Assembly: GCF_041051975.1 (NCBI RefSeq)
Contig: NZ_CP163435.1
Coordinates: 992,001-1,056,000 of the forward strand
Source of the DNA: Streptomyces sp. R21
GTDB lineage: Bacteria > Actinomycetota > Actinomycetes > Streptomycetales > Streptomycetaceae
Reading direction: 5' to 3'
DNA: 64,000 bases
Part shown: one piece after another, positions 26,482-35,030 of the stretch
Layout: each line of letters begins with the position of its first letter
Position numbering within the stretch: position 1 is the first letter of the stretch
The notes under the pieces: generated by a model
The model's database searches: none
Told to the model about the DNA's origin: nothing
The model's input: the letters and a program-made list of their open reading frames with translations, nothing else
Made by a program: the position numbers and the translations under genes

Positions 26482-26499
26482 GGGGGTGGGGGTGGGGGT
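26482..26499 (+). other. G-tract array with G-quadruplex potential
   Basis: Runs of 6, 5 and 5 G separated by single T bases, preceded by GGTGG. It lies about 70-85 bases upstream of the MFS start (minus strand). Confidence 0.5.
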
Positions 26500-26625
26500 T
26501 TGTAGAAAACGGCGCCCTTGACCGCGATCAGCGACGGACACGGGACCATGAGCCGGTCATTCATCCATGTGCCGGCTTCTTCGGTGTTCCGCACACCGGG
26601 CCGCCGATTGTGGGGGCGTCCACCA

Positions 26626-26642
26626 TCGGTCACCGTGACCGA
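26626..26642. promoter_or_regulatory. 17-bp palindrome, repressor-site-like
   Basis: TCGGTCAC and GTGACCGA flank a single C. Perfect symmetry with 8-bp arms is typical of a dimeric repressor. It lies about 300 bases upstream of the AfsR-like gene. Confidence 0.45.
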
Positions 26643-26930
26643 GGGACGCGTGTGACGCTAGGTGCCACCGCGATCGCCGGTCCAGACCGTGGTGGCTTCC
26701 TTGTCTCAATACCGTTGTACAGAGGGGCACTTCAGCGGAGATCGCCCGTTGCACTGGACGCGCAGGAACCGGTGGCCCAACCGCCGGGTTGGCCGCGGCT
26801 GTCGCCATCCGAGGCCCTTATGGTGTGCCCGGCCGAATATCGCCCAAGCCCCGTGGGCACCCTCAGGAAACCGGACGGGTGTGGTGGCGGCAGCCCGCTC
26901 CACGGAGAGGCCACCGTCTTCCCCATTGGT

Positions 26931-26936
26931 TAATCT
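26931..26936 (+). promoter_or_regulatory. leaderless promoter -10 box of the AfsR-like gene
   Basis: TAATCT followed by exactly six bases (GCACAG) and the GTG start. No Shine-Dalgarno is present, so transcription likely begins at the start codon. Confidence 0.65.
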
Positions 26937-26942
26937 GCACAG

Positions 26943-29900
26943 GTGACCACCGACCTGACCCTGTTGCCGCGCGTCGCCTATCTCGGTCAGGAGGTCACCG
27001 CACCCCGGCTCCGCGGTCTGCTCGCACTGCTCGCGGCAGACCTGCGCACGGGCTGCAGCACCGAGCGGCTGGTGGAAGGACTGTGGCCCGAGGAGTTGCC
27101 GGAGCGGCCGGCCAAGGCGGTACAGGTCCTCGTGTTCAGGGCACGGACACAACTGGGCGCCGATGTCGTCGCGAGCACACCGACCGGATACCGGCTGACC
27201 CTCACCCAGGAGCAGGTCGACAGCTCCGCCCTGCTGCTGCACGCCGCCACGAGTGCCGACCGGGCCAGGGCCGGGGATCATGCCGGGTCGCTGGCCGCGG
27301 CCGAGACCGGGCTCGCCCTGTGGGACGGCACCCCTGACGGCGCCGGTGACCCTGACGACCCCGTCGCCGCGTTACGCACCGAGCGCGCCCCCGCCCGCGG
27401 TGCGCTCGTCCGCGCCGAGGCGCTCGCGCTGGCCCGCCTGGGGCGGCACGCGGAGGCGGCCGGGCCGCTGGCGAGGGCCGCAGCGGAGCATCCGCGCGAC
27501 GAGGAGGTGCTCGCCGAGCTGCTGCGCGGCGAGGCGGCGACGGCGGGCCCGTCCGCCGCGCTGACGCGGTACGAGGCGTACCGCCGTGAACTGCGCGAGG
27601 CGCTCGGCACCGATCCGGGCGCCGGGCTCAAGGCCGTCCAGCAGGAGCTGCTGCGCGGCGAGTCACCCCCGGTCAGGCACGGCGTGCCGCACGAACCGAA
27701 CCCGCTCCTCGGACGGGACGAGGACATCGCGGCCGTCACGGGGCTGCTCGGCTCCTCGCGCGTCGTCACCGTCGTGGGCCCCGGCGGCCTCGGCAAGACC
27801 CGGCTCGTGCACGCCGTCAGCCGCAGGGCGGAGCAGCGCGTGGTGCATTTCGTGCCGCTCGTCGGTGTCACCTCGGACGGGGACGTGGCCGCGGCGGTGG
27901 CCTCCGCACTGGGGGCGGGCGAGGGACGGCACGGCGCCGTGAGCGGCCACGCCCCGGCCGACCCGGTGTCCGCCGTCCTCGGAGTGCTCGGCTCGGGACC
28001 CGCTCTGCTGGTCCTGGACAACTGCGAACACGTCATCCGGGGCGCCGCCGACCTCGTACAGGCTCTGATCTCGTCCTCGAAGAACGTGCGGGTGCTGGCC
28101 ACCAGCCGCGCCGCGCTGGGACTCACCTCGGAGGCGGTGTACGCACTGCCCGAGCTCCGTCTCGACACCTCGGTCGAGCTGTTCACGCAGCGGGCACGGG
28201 CCGCCCGCCCCGGGGTGAAGCTGCCACCGGAGGCAGTGGCCGAGCTGTGCGGTCACCTCGACGGACTACCGCTCGCCGTGGAGCTGGCCGCGGCGCGGGT
28301 GCGGGTCCTCTCGGTGCCGGAGATCGCGCGCCGCATCGGCGACCGGTTCGCTCTGCTGCGCGGCGGGGCGCGGGACGTGCCGGAGCGACACCGCACACTG
28401 CACGCGGTCGTGGAGTGGAGCTGGAACCTGCTCGTGGAGGATGCCAGGGCGGCGCTGCGCACTCTCTCCGTCTTCCCCGGCGGTTTCTCCGGCGAAGCGG
28501 CAGAGCAGGTGTTGGGTGATGACGCGCTGTTCCTGCTGGAGCAGTTGGCCGGTCAGTCGCTGCTCACCGTCTCCGACGCGCCGGTCGGTGTGCGGTTTCG
28601 GATGCTGGAGACCGTACGGGAGTTCAGTGCGGCCCGCCGCGCGGAGGCGGGCGAGGAGGAAGCGGCCGTCGGCCGGTTCCTCGCGTGGGCGCGGGACTTC
28701 GGGCTCGCCCACCACGACGTGCTCTTCGGCTCCGAGCCCCTGGCCGTGTGGGAGCGGATCAGAGCCGAGCAGGACAACCTCGTGCTGGCCCTGCGCCATG
28801 CCCTTGCCCGCGCGGACGGCCCCACCACGGCCGCCCTCACCGCGGTCCTGGCCGCCCTGTGGTCCACCAACTCCAACTACCCGCGTCTGGCCGCCCTCGC
28901 CGCCGAGACCGGCCCTCCCCTGTCGCACTACGACCCCGAGCCCGAGTTCGTCGAAGTCGCCCGCGTCGCCGCGGTGTTGTGCACGGCGAGCCTGTTCATG
29001 GGCTATCGCCCGCACGTCACCGTCGTCCGCCAGCTCGTCACCCTCCGACGGCTTCCCCCTGCCCCGCCGGACACGCTGCTGCGCGCCACCGCGGTCGTAC
29101 TCACCGCGATCCCCGAGATGGTGCCCCCCGACTACGACGTGCTGCAACGGCTCTGCGACAGCGAGCAGCCGCTGGTCGCCGGCCTCGCCGAATGCGTCGC
29201 CACCTACATCTGGGAGCACGAGCACGACATCGAGCGTGCGCTCGCCTCGGCCCGCCGGATGATCGCCGCACTTGCGTCGGTCGCCAACCCGTCCATTCAG
29301 GTCATGGCCCATGCCCGGCTGAGCGACATGTGCCTGCAGACGGAGCAGGGCGAGGCCGCGTACGGGCATCTCAAGGCGGCGCTCGAGGCACTGCCGCGGC
29401 TCGACGACGAGCACGACTCCATCGGCATCCGCCGGGGCCTCGTGCTGGCCTGTCTGCAGCGCGGCGACCCCGACGAGGCCGAGTACTGGCTGCGCCAGGC
29501 CGAGGGCGACAGCACCCCGCCCAGCGACGCCTCCTTCATCCCCGACCTCTGCGGACGCGCCGAGATCGCGCTCTCCCGAGGGCTGACGGAGACCGGGCTC
29601 GATCTGTGGCGCCGTGCCGTGGAGCGGATGCCGGAGGCCGACCCGACACACAGCAGCGACCCCTGGCTCGACCCGTGGGCACTGGAGATCCAGTCGGCGG
29701 CGGTGACGGCGCACGCGCACGCCGGCTGTCTGGCGCTCGTCGCGGATCCGGTCACCCGGCTGCACCAGCGGCTGCGGACGCTGCTGTCCGGCCCGGCCCG
29801 CACGCCCAGGGAACTCCCGGTGTTCGGGACGGTGCTGCACGCGCTCGGCATGGCGGGACTCGCGTCCGGCGACGCCGGTGCCGTACGGATGATCGCGCTG

Positions 29901-30077
29901 GCCGAACGGCTACGGGTGCTGCGCGAGTTCCAGCCGACGATGTCGGCGGCCCGCGCCCGCAAGGCGGCCGAGGACGCCGACCGGGCCGCGTACGCCGAGG
30001 CCGTGTCGCAGTACGCCGTTCTCGAACGGAACAAGCTGCGCGAGGCAGCCCGCGCGCTCGTTTTGAGTGACAGCTGA
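26943..30077 (+). CDS. AfsR/SARP-type transcriptional regulator with NB-ARC ATPase and TPR-like region
   Basis: 1044 aa. Winged-helix DNA-binding domain of the SARP type (about 10-95), bacterial transcriptional activation domain (about 100-240), NB-ARC ATPase (P-loop GPGGLGKTR near 280; Walker B LLVLDNCEH near 358), and a long helical TPR-like C-terminus (about 620-1040). Such proteins activate secondary metabolism by binding tandem 11-bp direct repeats. Codon 144 (27372-27374) is TTA, so translation should depend on the bldA tRNA. GTG 26943 is probably leaderless. Four 11-bp repeats lie just downstream, before the DrrA gene, which suggests that the exporter is its target. Confidence 0.9.
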   Translation: MTTDLTLLPRVAYLGQEVTAPRLRGLLALLAADLRTGCSTERLVEGLWPEELPERPAKAVQVLVFRARTQLGADVVASTPTGYRLTLTQEQVDSSALLLHAATSADRARAGDHAGSLAAAETGLALWDGTPDGAGDPDDPVAALRTERAPARGALVRAEALALARLGRHAEAAGPLARAAAEHPRDEEVLAELLRGEAATAGPSAALTRYEAYRRELREALGTDPGAGLKAVQQELLRGESPPVRHGVPHEPNPLLGRDEDIAAVTGLLGSSRVVTVVGPGGLGKTRLVHAVSRRAEQRVVHFVPLVGVTSDGDVAAAVASALGAGEGRHGAVSGHAPADPVSAVLGVLGSGPALLVLDNCEHVIRGAADLVQALISSSKNVRVLATSRAALGLTSEAVYALPELRLDTSVELFTQRARAARPGVKLPPEAVAELCGHLDGLPLAVELAAARVRVLSVPEIARRIGDRFALLRGGARDVPERHRTLHAVVEWSWNLLVEDARAALRTLSVFPGGFSGEAAEQVLGDDALFLLEQLAGQSLLTVSDAPVGVRFRMLETVREFSAARRAEAGEEEAAVGRFLAWARDFGLAHHDVLFGSEPLAVWERIRAEQDNLVLALRHALARADGPTTAALTAVLAALWSTNSNYPRLAALAAETGPPLSHYDPEPEFVEVARVAAVLCTASLFMGYRPHVTVVRQLVTLRRLPPAPPDTLLRATAVVLTAIPEMVPPDYDVLQRLCDSEQPLVAGLAECVATYIWEHEHDIERALASARRMIAALASVANPSIQVMAHARLSDMCLQTEQGEAAYGHLKAALEALPRLDDEHDSIGIRRGLVLACLQRGDPDEAEYWLRQAEGDSTPPSDASFIPDLCGRAEIALSRGLTETGLDLWRRAVERMPEADPTHSSDPWLDPWALEIQSAAVTAHAHAGCLALVADPVTRLHQRLRTLLSGPARTPRELPVFGTVLHALGMAGLASGDAGAVRMIALAERLRVLREFQPTMSAARARKAAEDADRAAYAEAVSQYAVLERNKLREAARALVLSDS

Positions 30078-30107
30078 CCCGCTCCCGAGGCCCATCGCTC
30101 GGGGCGG

Positions 30108-30135
30108 GCCCGGTTTCAGGGGGCTGAAACCGGGC
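30108..30135. terminator. 12-bp perfect hairpin after the AfsR-like gene
   Basis: GCCCGGTTTCAG (30108-30119) and CTGAAACCGGGC (30124-30135) flank GGGG. It starts 31 bases after the AfsR-like stop. The right arm overlaps the direct repeats that follow, so it may act as terminator, attenuator, or both. Confidence 0.6.
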
Positions 30136-30164
30136 TGAGTGCGCGCTGAGTGCACGCTGCCGCA
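30121..30164 (+). promoter_or_regulatory. SARP-box-like array: four 11-bp direct repeats upstream of drrAB
   Basis: Units GGGCTGAAACC, GGGCTGAGTGC, GCGCTGAGTGC and ACGCTGCCGCA follow each other without gaps, all with (G/C)GCTG at positions 2-6. SARP regulators bind tandem repeats with 11-bp (one helical turn) spacing, and the AfsR-like gene lies directly upstream. The array ends 11 bases before the ABC ATPase start, so the transcript may begin very close to the ATG. Confidence 0.65.
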
Positions 30165-30175
30165 ACCTCGGCGGC

Positions 30176-31249
30176 ATGACCACAACGACATCGCCCTCAC
30201 TCGCCATCGCGGCCAAGGGGCTGCGTAAGGCCTACGGAGACAAGAAGGTCCTCGACGGCATCGACCTGGCGGTGCCGGCCGGCTCCATCTTCTCCCTGCT
30301 CGGCCCGAACGGCGCGGGCAAGACCACCACAGTCAAGATCCTCTCCACGCTCATCTCCGGCGAGGCCGACGAACTGCGGGTCGGCGGCCACGACCTGGCC
30401 GCCGACCCGCAGGCCGCGCGGGCCGCGATCGGTGTCACCGGTCAGTTCTCCGCCGTCGACGGCCTGATCACCGGCGAGGAGAACATGCTCCTCATGGCGG
30501 ACCTGCACCACCTCCCGCGGAGCGAGGGCCGTCGCACCACCGCCGAACTCCTCGAACGGTTCAACCTGACGGAAGCCGCCAGGAAACCCGCCTCCACCTA
30601 CTCCGGCGGCATGAAGCGCCGCCTGGACATCGCCATGACACTGGTCGGCAACCCGCGGATCATCTTCCTCGACGAACCCACCACAGGCCTCGACCCCCGC
30701 TCCCGCCACAACACGTGGGGGATCATCCGCGAACTGGTCTCCGGCGGCGTCACCGTCTTCCTCACCACGCAGTACCTGGAGGAAGCCGACGAACTCGCCG
30801 ACCGGATCGCCGTCCTGAGCGACGGGAAGATCGCCGCCGAGGGCACCTCCGACGAGCTGAAGCGGCTCATCCCAGGCGGGCACCTGCGGCTGCGGTTCGC
30901 CGACCCGGCCGCCTACCAGTCGGCCGTCCTCGCCCTGAGCGAGGCAACGACCGACGACGAAGCGCTGGCGCTGCAGGCCTCCGGCGACGGCTCCCGGCGC
31001 GAGCTGCGCTCCATCCTCGACTGGCTGGACTCTTCCGGCTTCGCCCTGCGCGAGGTCACCAGGGACGACGAGGCGCTGGCACTGAAGATCCCCAGCGACG
31101 GCAGCCAGCGTGAACTGCGCTCCATCCTCGACTGGCTGGACGCGACCAACATCGAGGCTGACGAGCTGACCGTGCACACCCCCGACCTCGACGACGTGTT
31201 CTTCGCCCTGACCGGCGGCACCAACCAGCCCAAGGAGGCCGTCCGATGA
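30176..31249 (+). CDS. DrrA-type ABC exporter ATPase with duplicated C-terminal segment
   Basis: 357 aa, ATPase of the daunorubicin-resistance (DrrA) family. Walker A GPNGAGKT, signature YSGGMKRRLDIAMTLVG, Walker B IIFLDEPTTGLDPRSR, and the family C-terminal motif HTPDLDDVFFALTGG. Family members are about 320 aa; the excess is a 37-residue tandem duplication in the C-terminal regulatory part (residues 260-285 match 297-322, DDEALAL...ELRSILDWLD). No strong ribosome site precedes ATG 30176. The stop overlaps the permease start (ATGA). Exports a hydrophobic compound, unknown here; the adjacent AfsR-like protein probably controls it. Confidence 0.92.
   Translation: MTTTTSPSLAIAAKGLRKAYGDKKVLDGIDLAVPAGSIFSLLGPNGAGKTTTVKILSTLISGEADELRVGGHDLAADPQAARAAIGVTGQFSAVDGLITGEENMLLMADLHHLPRSEGRRTTAELLERFNLTEAARKPASTYSGGMKRRLDIAMTLVGNPRIIFLDEPTTGLDPRSRHNTWGIIRELVSGGVTVFLTTQYLEEADELADRIAVLSDGKIAAEGTSDELKRLIPGGHLRLRFADPAAYQSAVLALSEATTDDEALALQASGDGSRRELRSILDWLDSSGFALREVTRDDEALALKIPSDGSQRELRSILDWLDATNIEADELTVHTPDLDDVFFALTGGTNQPKEAVR
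30953..31141 (+). repeat. in-frame 111-bp tandem duplication inside the drrA-like gene
   Basis: Segments 30953-31030 and 31064-31141 encode near-identical 26-residue blocks, offset by exactly 111 bp (37 codons). DNA differences are mostly synonymous, so the duplication is not very recent and the frame has been kept. Confidence 0.85.
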
Positions 31250-32037
31250 GCTCCCTCCCGCTGGCCGTACGCGACTCGTCCACCATGGTGCGTCGCAACC
31301 TCCTGCACGCGCGGCGCTACCCGGCGCTCACCCTGAACGTCGTCCTGACGCCGCTCATCATGCTGCTGTTGTTCGTCTATGTCTTCGGCGACGTGATGAG
31401 CGCGGGCATCGGCGGCGGCGGCGCCGATCGCTCCGAGTACATCGCCTACATCGTCCCGGGCATCTTGATGATGACCATCGGCACCACTCTGGTCGGCACC
31501 TCGGTGTCCGTCGCCGACGACATGACCGAAGGCATCATGGCCCGCTTCCGCACGATGGCGATCCACCGCGGATCGGTACTCATCGGGCATGTCGTGGGCA
31601 GTGTGCTGCAGTCGGTCATCAGCGTGACCCTCGTCGGTGCCGTCGCCGTGGCCATCGGCTTCCGGTCCTCGGACGCCACGGTCCTGGAGTGGGTCGCGGC
31701 GTTCGGTCTGGTGGTGCTGGTCGCCCTGGCATTCACCTGGATGGCCATCGCCGTGGGCATGGTCAGCCCCAACGGTGAGGCGGCCGGCAACAACGCCGTG
31801 CCGCTGGTCATCCTGCCGTTCATCTCGAGCGCTTTCGTCCCCGTCGAGGCGATGCCGGGCTGGTTCCAGCCGATCGCCGAGTACCAGCCCTTCACCCCCG
31901 CCATCGAGACCCTGCGCGGCCTGCTGCTCGGCAGCGGGATCGGCCACAACGGTTGGCTCACCGTCGCCTGGTGCGTGGGCCTGGCCGTGCTCGGTTACTA
32001 CTGGTCGAAGGCGCTGTTCAACCGCGAAGGCAAGTGA
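31246..32037 (+). CDS. DrrB-type ABC-2 permease
   Basis: 263 aa, six transmembrane segments of the ABC-2 fold (LTLNVVLTPLIMLLLFVYVFG; YIVPGILMMTIG; ISVTLVGAVAVAIGF and so on). The cytoplasmic N-terminus (RRNLLHARRYP) and the loop FISSAFVPVEAMPGWFQPIAEYQPFTP are DrrB hallmarks. It pairs with the ATPase through ATGA overlap. Confidence 0.92.
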   Translation: MSSLPLAVRDSSTMVRRNLLHARRYPALTLNVVLTPLIMLLLFVYVFGDVMSAGIGGGGADRSEYIAYIVPGILMMTIGTTLVGTSVSVADDMTEGIMARFRTMAIHRGSVLIGHVVGSVLQSVISVTLVGAVAVAIGFRSSDATVLEWVAAFGLVVLVALAFTWMAIAVGMVSPNGEAAGNNAVPLVILPFISSAFVPVEAMPGWFQPIAEYQPFTPAIETLRGLLLGSGIGHNGWLTVAWCVGLAVLGYYWSKALFNREGK

Positions 32038-32128
32038 GCGAGCGGGCTGCCGTCCGCGGCCCGCCCGACCCGCACCGGCCCACGTCCGACGGGGGTTCAG
32101 GATCCGCCCACGAAGGGAGACCGAAGCC

Positions 32129-33547
32129 GTGTCCACCACGAAGATCAACGGCAAAAGGGGAGGGCGCCACGCGTTCGCCCAGGCTCACTGGCAGGACCGC
32201 CTCGACCGGATGCGCTCCAGGTACCACGTGCCCGGCGCGACGCTGGCGGTGCTGGTGGACGGTGAGATCCACGAGTTGGCCAGCGGTGTACTGCACCGAG
32301 GGACCGGCGAGAAGGTGACGACGGACTCGGTGTTCCAGTCGGGTTCGATCGCCAAGGTGTACACAGCGACCCTGGTGATGCAGCTCGTCGACTCCGGCGA
32401 CCTGCGACTCGACAGCAAGGTCGTCGACGTGCTGCCGGGGTTCGCCGTCGCCGACGACGAGGTCACCGAGACCGTGACCATCGGGCAGCTGCTGAGCCAT
32501 ACCAGTGGAATCGGCGGTGAGTTCACCCAGGACACCGGCCGCGGAGACGACTGCCTCGCGCGTTACGTGGAGGCGTGCGCGGACGTGGGTCAGGACTGTC
32601 CGCCGGGGACCGTCGTCTCCTACAGCAGCACCGGGTACGCGATCCTCGGCCGCATCGTGGAGGTGGTCACAGGTCAGACCTGGGACGATGCGTTGCGCGA
32701 CCGGTTGCTGGAGCCGCTCGGTCTCCAGCATTCGATGACCCTGCCGGAGGAGGCCCTGCGGTTCCGGGTGGCGATGAGCCATCTCGGCGAGCTGGGCGAG
32801 GACCCGGAGCCGGCGCCCGTGTGGGACATGCTGCCGCGCTCGGCCGGGCCGTACGGGCGCGTCCTCGTCACCGCCGGAGACGTCGTCCGCTTCGCGCGGA
32901 TGCATCTCGACGGTGGCACCGCGCCCGACGGCAGGCCCGTGCTGTCCGCCGAGTCGGCGGCGTCGATGCGGCAACGCGTCGTCGACTGCGCGGACGAATG
33001 GTCGTTCATGGCGGACGGTTGGGGCCACGGGTGGGCGCTGTACGACTGGGACGGTGTCGCCGGCTACGGCCACGACGGTGCCGCTCTCGGGCAGTTCTCC
33101 TTTCTGCGGGTCGTGCCGGGCAGCGGGGTCGTCGCCGTTCTGCTGACCAACGGCGGCGATGCGACCGGCCTGTTCGTCAACCTGTTCCAGGAGTTGCTCG
33201 GGGACCTGGCCGGGGTGCGGTTGCCCGATGTCTTCGCTCCCGCCGCGGAACCGAGGTCGGTCGATGTCTCCCCGCTCACGGGCACGTACGAACGCGAAGG
33301 CGTGCGCATCACGATCGACCGGCGGAACAACGGCGTACCGCATGTGCAGTTGGGTCTGACCGACAGCGTGGCCGCCGAATACGCGCCGCCGATAGAGGCG
33401 GACCTGGTGGCGGTGTCCGACACGGTGCTCGCCATGCCGGGAATCGGCCCCGTCAGCGCGCCGTGGCTGCCCTTGGTGTTCGGGACCCTTCCGGACGGCA
33501 CGCCCTACGTCTACTTCGGCATGCGGGCAGCGGCGAAGACCGCCTGA
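32129..33547 (+). CDS. serine hydrolase of the class C beta-lactamase / esterase fold
   Basis: 472 aa. The SxxK catalytic motif is SGSIAK (about residue 75), the second motif is YSS in VSYSSTGYAI, and the third is HDG in GYGHDGAALGQ (in place of KTG). A C-terminal lipocalin-like extension follows residue 370. Lack of a signal peptide and the YSS/HxG forms suggest an esterase or peptidase in the cytoplasm rather than a secreted beta-lactamase. GAAGGGAGA precedes GTG 32129. It lies 91 bases after the DrrB gene and may be cotranscribed; a drug-modifying role with the exporter is conceivable. Confidence 0.82.
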   Translation: MSTTKINGKRGGRHAFAQAHWQDRLDRMRSRYHVPGATLAVLVDGEIHELASGVLHRGTGEKVTTDSVFQSGSIAKVYTATLVMQLVDSGDLRLDSKVVDVLPGFAVADDEVTETVTIGQLLSHTSGIGGEFTQDTGRGDDCLARYVEACADVGQDCPPGTVVSYSSTGYAILGRIVEVVTGQTWDDALRDRLLEPLGLQHSMTLPEEALRFRVAMSHLGELGEDPEPAPVWDMLPRSAGPYGRVLVTAGDVVRFARMHLDGGTAPDGRPVLSAESAASMRQRVVDCADEWSFMADGWGHGWALYDWDGVAGYGHDGAALGQFSFLRVVPGSGVVAVLLTNGGDATGLFVNLFQELLGDLAGVRLPDVFAPAAEPRSVDVSPLTGTYEREGVRITIDRRNNGVPHVQLGLTDSVAAEYAPPIEADLVAVSDTVLAMPGIGPVSAPWLPLVFGTLPDGTPYVYFGMRAAAKTA

Positions 33548-33625
33548 GAGCATGGCTGGCCCGCGGCCCGGTCCCGGCACGGCGAGCAATGACCGGGTCC
33601 GGGCCGCGGCAGGCGTCAGCCTCGT

Positions 33626-35029
33626 TCAACCGCCCTGCCGCGGTTCGGGTAGTCCCGCTCGGTCGAGCTTTCCGTTGGGGCCCAGCGGGAGCCGGTCGAG
33701 GACGACGAACGCGAACGGAATCATGAAGTCGGGAAGCCGGTCGGCCACGAACCGGCGCAGCTTCCTCGGGTTCCTCAGGGCGTGTTCGGTGCCGGGTTCC
33801 TCGGCGTTCGATGCGGCAGGCACGATGTAGGCCACGAGTCGGCCGGCACTGGAGCCCGGCCCGGGCCGCACGGCTATCGCGGCCTGGGCGATGCCGGGAT
33901 GGCCGGTCAGCACCGCTTCGATCTCGGCGGGCTCGATACGGATCCCACGGATCTTCATCTGGGTGTCCGCGCGCCCGAGGTGCTCCAGTTGTCCTTGCGC
34001 GTTCCAGCGGGCCAGATCACCGGTACGGTACATCCGCTCCCCTGCCAGGCCGAACGGGTCGGCCACGAACCGTTCGGCAGTCAGCCCCGACTGACCGTGA
34101 TAGCCCCGGCCCAGCGAGCCGGCGACATACAACTCCCCCGGCGCACCGGGCGGAACGGGAGCGAGCCCAGGACCGAGCACATAGGCGCGCATGTTGCCGA
34201 GCGGTCGGCCGATGGGCACGCTCCCGGTCCCGTCCCCGTCGCACGGGACGGTGAACGTGGTGGCGTAGAAACTCTCCGTCTGCCCGTAGGCGTTGACCAC
34301 CGTCGTGCCCGGCATCACCTTGCGGACCTGCCGCACCAGGGCGGCGGGCAGCGCTTCCCCGGCGAACATCAGCACGTCCACGTCGACGCGCCCGGCGAAC
34401 CGGTCGAGCATCTCGGAGAACACCGAGGGGACCGTGTGCACGACACTGCCCGCCCATCCGCCGCGCTCGCCGAGCTGGAGTATGTCGCGGACCACCTCGA
34501 CCGTGGCACCGGTACTCAGTGCGGCGAACACCTCGAAGACCGACACGTCGAAATTGATCGAGGTCCCCGCCAGCACGCGCGAGCCCGGCTTCATGCCCGC
34601 CACCGCGGCCAGCCGACTCACGCCGTTGACCACGTTCGCGTGCGTGATCGCCACGCCCTTCGGCGCAAGCAGGTCGAAACAGGTGATCCCGCCGACGCAG
34701 CCCTGGTTGACCAGGACCGCCTCTGCGCGGTGGGCGCCGAGCCGGGCCTGCAGACTTGCGGCCGGGTCCCAGTACAGGTACTCGGGGATGTCGGTGATCG
34801 CGACGATCAGCAGGTCCAACTCGGCGGCCTCCGTGCCCGATTCCTCAAGGGCGGCCCGGGCGGCGTCCTCGGCCAGGTCGGTGAGTCCGACCTCGGTGGG
34901 GCTCCGGTGAATGTTGCGGTACCCGTACTCCAGGACGCGTTCGACGTCTTCGGTGTACTGCGGGGCTATGGCCGCGACGGCGGCCGGCTCCCCGAGCGCC
35001 GACCCGAAGGACATCATCCCGTAGTCCAC
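33626..35029 (-). pseudogene. chimeric gene: N-terminal half of a KAS III fused to C-terminal part of an NRPS adenylation domain
   Basis: One open frame of 467 aa joins two incomplete enzymes. Residues 1-121 match the start of a FabH-like ketosynthase III, ending just after the active-site Cys region ([13 protein letters not shown]); the later His and Asn residues are absent. From about residue 124 the sequence becomes an adenylation domain starting inside core A3 (only PKGV of TSGTTGxPKGV remains) and continuing through A4 ([10 protein letters not shown]), A5 (NAYGQTES), A7 (YRTGDLA), A8 ([16 protein letters not shown]) and the Lys of GPNGKLDR. Neither half should be active. A deletion joining two genes in frame explains this best; misassembly must be excluded. 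GTG 35029 with GGAGGAG, 1 base after the preceding stop. Confidence 0.78.
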
Positions 35030-35030
35030 G

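Larger units (their letters stand above)
26415..26942. other. 528-bp intergenic region, no convincing gene
   Basis: Divergent region between the MFS gene and the AfsR-like gene. It holds a G-tract array (26482-26499), a perfect 17-bp palindrome (TCGGTCAC-C-GTGACCGA, 26626-26642), and the -10 box TAATCT (26931-26936) for the AfsR-like gene. Frames in it lack coding bias or start signals. Confidence 0.6.

Noticed and set aside
26557..26808. 83-codon minus-strand frame in the large intergenic region
   Set aside because: No ribosome site, weak third-position bias and no family resemblance.
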